Below are positions 60,540 through 64,000 of a stretch of 64,000 nt of DNA, piece after piece; position 1 is the first letter of the stretch; each line of letters begins with the position of its first letter. Source of the DNA: Micrasema longulum (lineage: Eukaryota; Arthropoda; Insecta; Trichoptera; Brachycentridae). Where the stretch lies: positions 1-64,000 of the forward strand of contig JAGVSM010003613.1 in NCBI GenBank assembly GCA_022494885.1, in the 5' to 3' direction. Both the position numbers and the translations under genes were made by a program. A model generated the notes under the pieces. That model was given only the letters and a program-made list of their open reading frames with translations, did not search any database and was not told the DNA's origin.

Positions 60540-62990
60540 TGTAATATTAAGTGTAGGTATGTCGCGTTTTATACCGGTCTCTTTAGGGGAATCATTTGAT
60601 TCCGCGCTGGGTAATGTGTAGGTAATTGGGGCATATTCGATATCCTATTATCGTGGCATTAAATTTGTCATAATATGACTGACTGCAGTCATTTTCTTGT
60701 CACAGTCAATGCAACCATCTCCGTCTATTGATAAAACGCATCGAAATGATTATTTTTTGTTGCCTCATTAGTGGCATCAAGGTCTACCTGTGTACCTATC
60801 TACTATCTACAGGCGGTCCGCTTCCGTCCTACCCGTGTCTGTGTCGTCCCAGTCCACGCCGGGCAGGTTCGCCTCGTGCGCCTCCCGCGCTCCCGCCACG
60901 CCGCGCTGCGCCGCGCGAGGAATTCCAGAGTTTTGGGATGGACATACGAGACGGGGCCGGGGAGACGCTGCTATTATGCCTTCTTCCGTACCTACTTATT
61001 ATGTCCTACTTACATAATATGTAGGTAGTTACCCACCACGAACGGAAGTGGTAGGATGAAACTGCATCGGTGTAATATACGAGTAGAAAAACATCTCGGC
61101 GTCTAAGCTCGCCTACGCTCATAAGGGAAACTCGTATCTGTGTATGTGTCAGCCGTAGGTAAGGTTAAGTTACAAGATGTTTACGAGTCGCAATCCGGTC
61201 CACGCCATCCCCTCTGGGACCCCACCAGACGATCGTCAATTTTTCATTAGGTATTTGTTGAGTGTAATTAGTGAAAATGGTGTTTCAATTGAGGCACCTA
61301 CGTCCTACGTCTACGTTCCTAAGCAACTCGACATGCATTAATTTGTCTATTGAGAGCATATACATAATAGTTATATCTAACCTAATAACGGTCCCGGTGT
61401 ATTATGTATAGGTACTGTACCTAAAATATTTTTTTTTATTTCTCACTTTACGTTAGATTTTAATTAAGAAAAAATCTTATTTCCATTCTGTGCTATTTCC
61501 TATCATTTTGTGTAGGTATTTTGTTTCCATGTACTTAAATGTAGATAACTACCTGCAAACCTAAAGTCGTCACACCACAGTGACAATACCATGTTAGATC
61601 TGTCTAACAATTTCACCCGCGAGGATATCAAAGGGGTAGGTATAACGGGGTCGGGTTTCTTTAAATAACCGTATGTTTTTAGTAATATATTTACCGTAGA
61701 TTACGGAAACACTTACTTGTTTTAACTTAAGGAAGTCCCGAATAGTCCAGTAGGACTATAAAAACAAACTGTGGGCACCCAAAGTGTTCTTTCTAACCCC
61801 ACAACCCTACACAGTCCGTGTGAGATCAACGCGACATTAAATTCGTGACAAGTAGGTACTGGTGGATTTTTATAAGCTGGCGCGTGCGCTATACTTACAC
61901 ATACGCATTGCGTAGTATCCGTAAATAAGCCCATGGTATGACATCGCACGGCATACGCATTATAAAAATAATCTCTGTCTCTCTCGCGCTCAGACGCGCT
62001 TATGAGTGTGACATAGACAACTATTACTTTATTAGTTGCTAATGATATGGTAATACAATATACACAGGATGCTTCTGCGTTCGTCTGAATTTCGCGGCTA
62101 TTCTTAATAAAAATTAAAAAAAATGTACGAGTATTAAAAAAAAACACCGGTTTATAAATATGTAGGTATTTTCATTTAATCAAATCATGAATAGGTCGAT
62201 TATGTAGTGATGGCGCTTTCGCAAAACTTACACAAAAACATTGTTAATGTACAGAATATTGGTTTTAAAAATCTTGATCTTAAATTTTGTTGTATTAAAT
62301 GTTTTTTAAAATCTCTTTTGGATTAGAGCGGGAAAAAAACAATTACTTATGAAAATATAATATATTTACGAGTATTTATTTTTAAACAAGCATGTTTTTT
62401 ATTTAGTATTTTGTGTTCATCATAATAATAATTAATAGAGTGTAATTAAAATGCACAGTACGAATTATATCGAAAAAACTTTATAAACACTTATGGATAA
62501 ACAATAAATCTTATTATTTATATACTTAAAACAATTTACCGAACTTCGCATTCTATTTCTAGAGTAATTGACTATAGTAAAAATATGTTTTTTCAAATTT
62601 AAATTGCCCTTTGTTCTTGGAAGGACTACAATTAGTAAAATGCAACATTTTGAAAAATGATTTGAAAAATATAAAATAATGAAACAAAGTATTTTAGTAA
62701 ATTAATATTACATTTTCTTAATCCTTTGAATTTTTTTTAAAATACACAACCCTCTAATCCAACACCAAATTTAGATTTTAAATGCGTTAGTGTGAGTTAT
62801 CTGAACGCGCCAGCTTAAGTTAAACCACCAGTATACGCGTAAGGAATTGTCATCAGAGGTGGTATCCTCTTAATTAATGTAATCGGGCCATTGTTGAAAT
62901 AAACGAAAACTATTATTGTTTAGTTGGTATTACATGCAACGTTAGGTTTTCGGATATTTTCTTATTAAATATTCGTCGAGGCATATTTTT
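60540..62990. other. Intergenic, nothing recognised
   Basis: 60790-60960 is GC-rich and could belong to the same transcription unit as the candidate exon at 59955-60538, but no frame is convincing. The rest is AT-rich with frequent GTAGGTA words. The minus ORF 61722-62147 shows no family pattern. Confidence 0.4.
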
Positions 62991-62994
62991 TTCT

Positions 62995-63170
62995 CCTAGT
63001 GGTATCAGTAGCAAGACTGGCAAGCGGTGAGTTTTTAGATTGGTAAGCTGCAAAAATTCTGATAAAATGTCTATAGCGGTAGTATGGCACATAAAAATGG
63101 TATATTTTATAAATAATATATAACAAATGGCACTAGCGGCTAATAGTTTTATTAAAAAAAATCTAATTTA
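62995..63170 (-). repeat. SINE S4, 3' fragment
   Basis: Contains GCGGTGAGTTTTTAGATTGG, AAAATTCTGATAAAATGTCT and GGCACTAGCGGCTAATAGTT, the complement of 29.37-29.51 kb. Confidence 0.55.
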
Positions 63171-63364
63171 ACAAAAACATTTGATTAACAAAAAAAAAAC
63201 ATAATTGCAAAAAACCGTAATTCGTGAAGACTAGATTTTTCGGAATTTTTGCACGTCCACTCGTGAGAATGAATTTCATAGTAACTGCGGAGTTCTGAAA
63301 ATATATTATCCTAAAGTGTGTGCAGTAAACATAGCGTTGCATAAAAAAAACATCATTATCATTC

Positions 63365-63850
63365 CATGTCCGCTCCCTAGTTGGAGCACATAGTATCCAC
63401 AAAGAGCCTCCATGCATCTCTATCGTCTGCCAACTCCTTTGCGTCCTCCCGAGTCCGGTTTTCGTTCCGAAGTTCTGACATAAACTGCCGACGAACAGTC
63501 AGCAGTGGACGTCTAGGAAGTCGAGAACCTGATGCTTTGTACTTGACAGCTCACTTTGGGCAAGTGTGGTTAAGGCTCTCGAGAGGCATCCGCTTGACGA
63601 CAGTTGTTACCGAAGTTTGCTGCGTCCGTTCTTTCATTACTTCATTTCTCACGAAATTAAACCACTGCACACCCAAGATTCTTCTGAGACGCCTATTCTC
63701 AAAATTCAGAATTTAGCTGTTTTGGGCCCTAGTGAGGTGCCACGATTCGCATCCGTAGAGGAAAATATGCGTCATATAGGCGGCATTTGGTTTTCACTGA
63801 GTGAATATACGATCTCCAGATAGCGTTCATACTGTTGAATGTGGCGCCGC
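63365..63850 (-). mobile_element. LINE 3' fragment (family D), copy 2
   Basis: The minus strand translates in pieces to NAIWRSYIHSVKTKCRL, RRLRRILGVQWFNFV, MKERTQQTSVTTVVKR and REDAKELADDRDAWRLFVD, the post-RT C-terminus of a non-LTR element (the family pattern is RRILGI.W then GH.LRM then W..LVD). It has several frame breaks. Confidence 0.6.
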
Positions 63851-64000
63851 TACTCCTAACCGCACTCCAAGTTATTTTTTAAAGCTGCCATTTTCTGTAA
63901 CATATTATTTATTTTTATTTATTATAATTTATTACCAACGATAACCTCTATGGAAAACGTAAATGTCAACAATTATTATTTTCTCACTTGAATTTCTTAT

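Noticed and set aside
61722..62147. 141-codon minus ORF
   Set aside because: No domain or splice context; rich in Ser/Cys/Val/Thr, with no sign of selection visible by eye.

Overview
The window is a 64-kb piece of AT-rich insect nuclear DNA. It holds three conserved spliced protein genes, and most of the rest is transposable-element debris. The genes have canonical GT/AG introns from 82 bp to 6.4 kb. The first has TCAGT initiator-like motifs just upstream of its start codon. The mix of LINEs, tRNA-derived SINEs, mariner/Tc1, hAT and PIF-like elements also fits an insect. I cannot fix the order from sequence alone; the protein sequences look compatible with a hemipteroid or other hemimetabolous insect, and that is only an inference.

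Region by region. 1-8,000: intergenic, with fold-back repeats, SINEs and a PIF/Harbinger-like MITE with TAA target duplications. 8,081-31,794 (+): TER94/VCP (p97/Cdc48), 12 exons and 807 codons by my splicing. Its introns carry LINE fragments, a 135-bp tandem satellite, a mariner and a Tc1 transposase relic, MITEs and SINEs. 32-40.9 kb: intergenic, with a hAT element (8-bp target duplication) nested in a decayed ORF family, a CR1/L2-like 3' end, an isolated LINE endonuclease domain and other LINE fragments. 40,989-45,523 (-): RpL12, 4 exons, 164 aa, with a long-TIR DDE transposon in intron 2. 46.1-46.9 kb (-): a decayed LINE ORF1. 47,649-53,559 (+): AIMP3/EEF1E1, 4 exons, 170 aa, with a nested LINE/GC-rich insertion in intron 2. 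53.6-64 kb: mostly intergenic SINEs, MITEs and LINE pieces, plus one GC-rich candidate exon on the minus strand at about 60 kb.

The three genes are housekeeping and act in proteostasis and translation: an AAA+ unfoldase/segregase, a large-subunit ribosomal protein, and a multisynthetase-complex scaffold. RpL12 and AIMP3 are head-to-head, with start codons about 2.1 kb apart. All three spliced frames stay open from ATG to stop, with intron phases that fit exactly.

I found no CRISPR array, operon, bacterial-type system or intact autonomous transposon. The most unusual features are structural: the near-identical 135-bp intronic satellite, several nested insertions whose target-site duplications can be read directly, large near-perfect inverted repeats, a DDE element with TIRs of about 260 bp, and a Gly in place of a near-invariant Pro next to the D1 arginine fingers of TER94.
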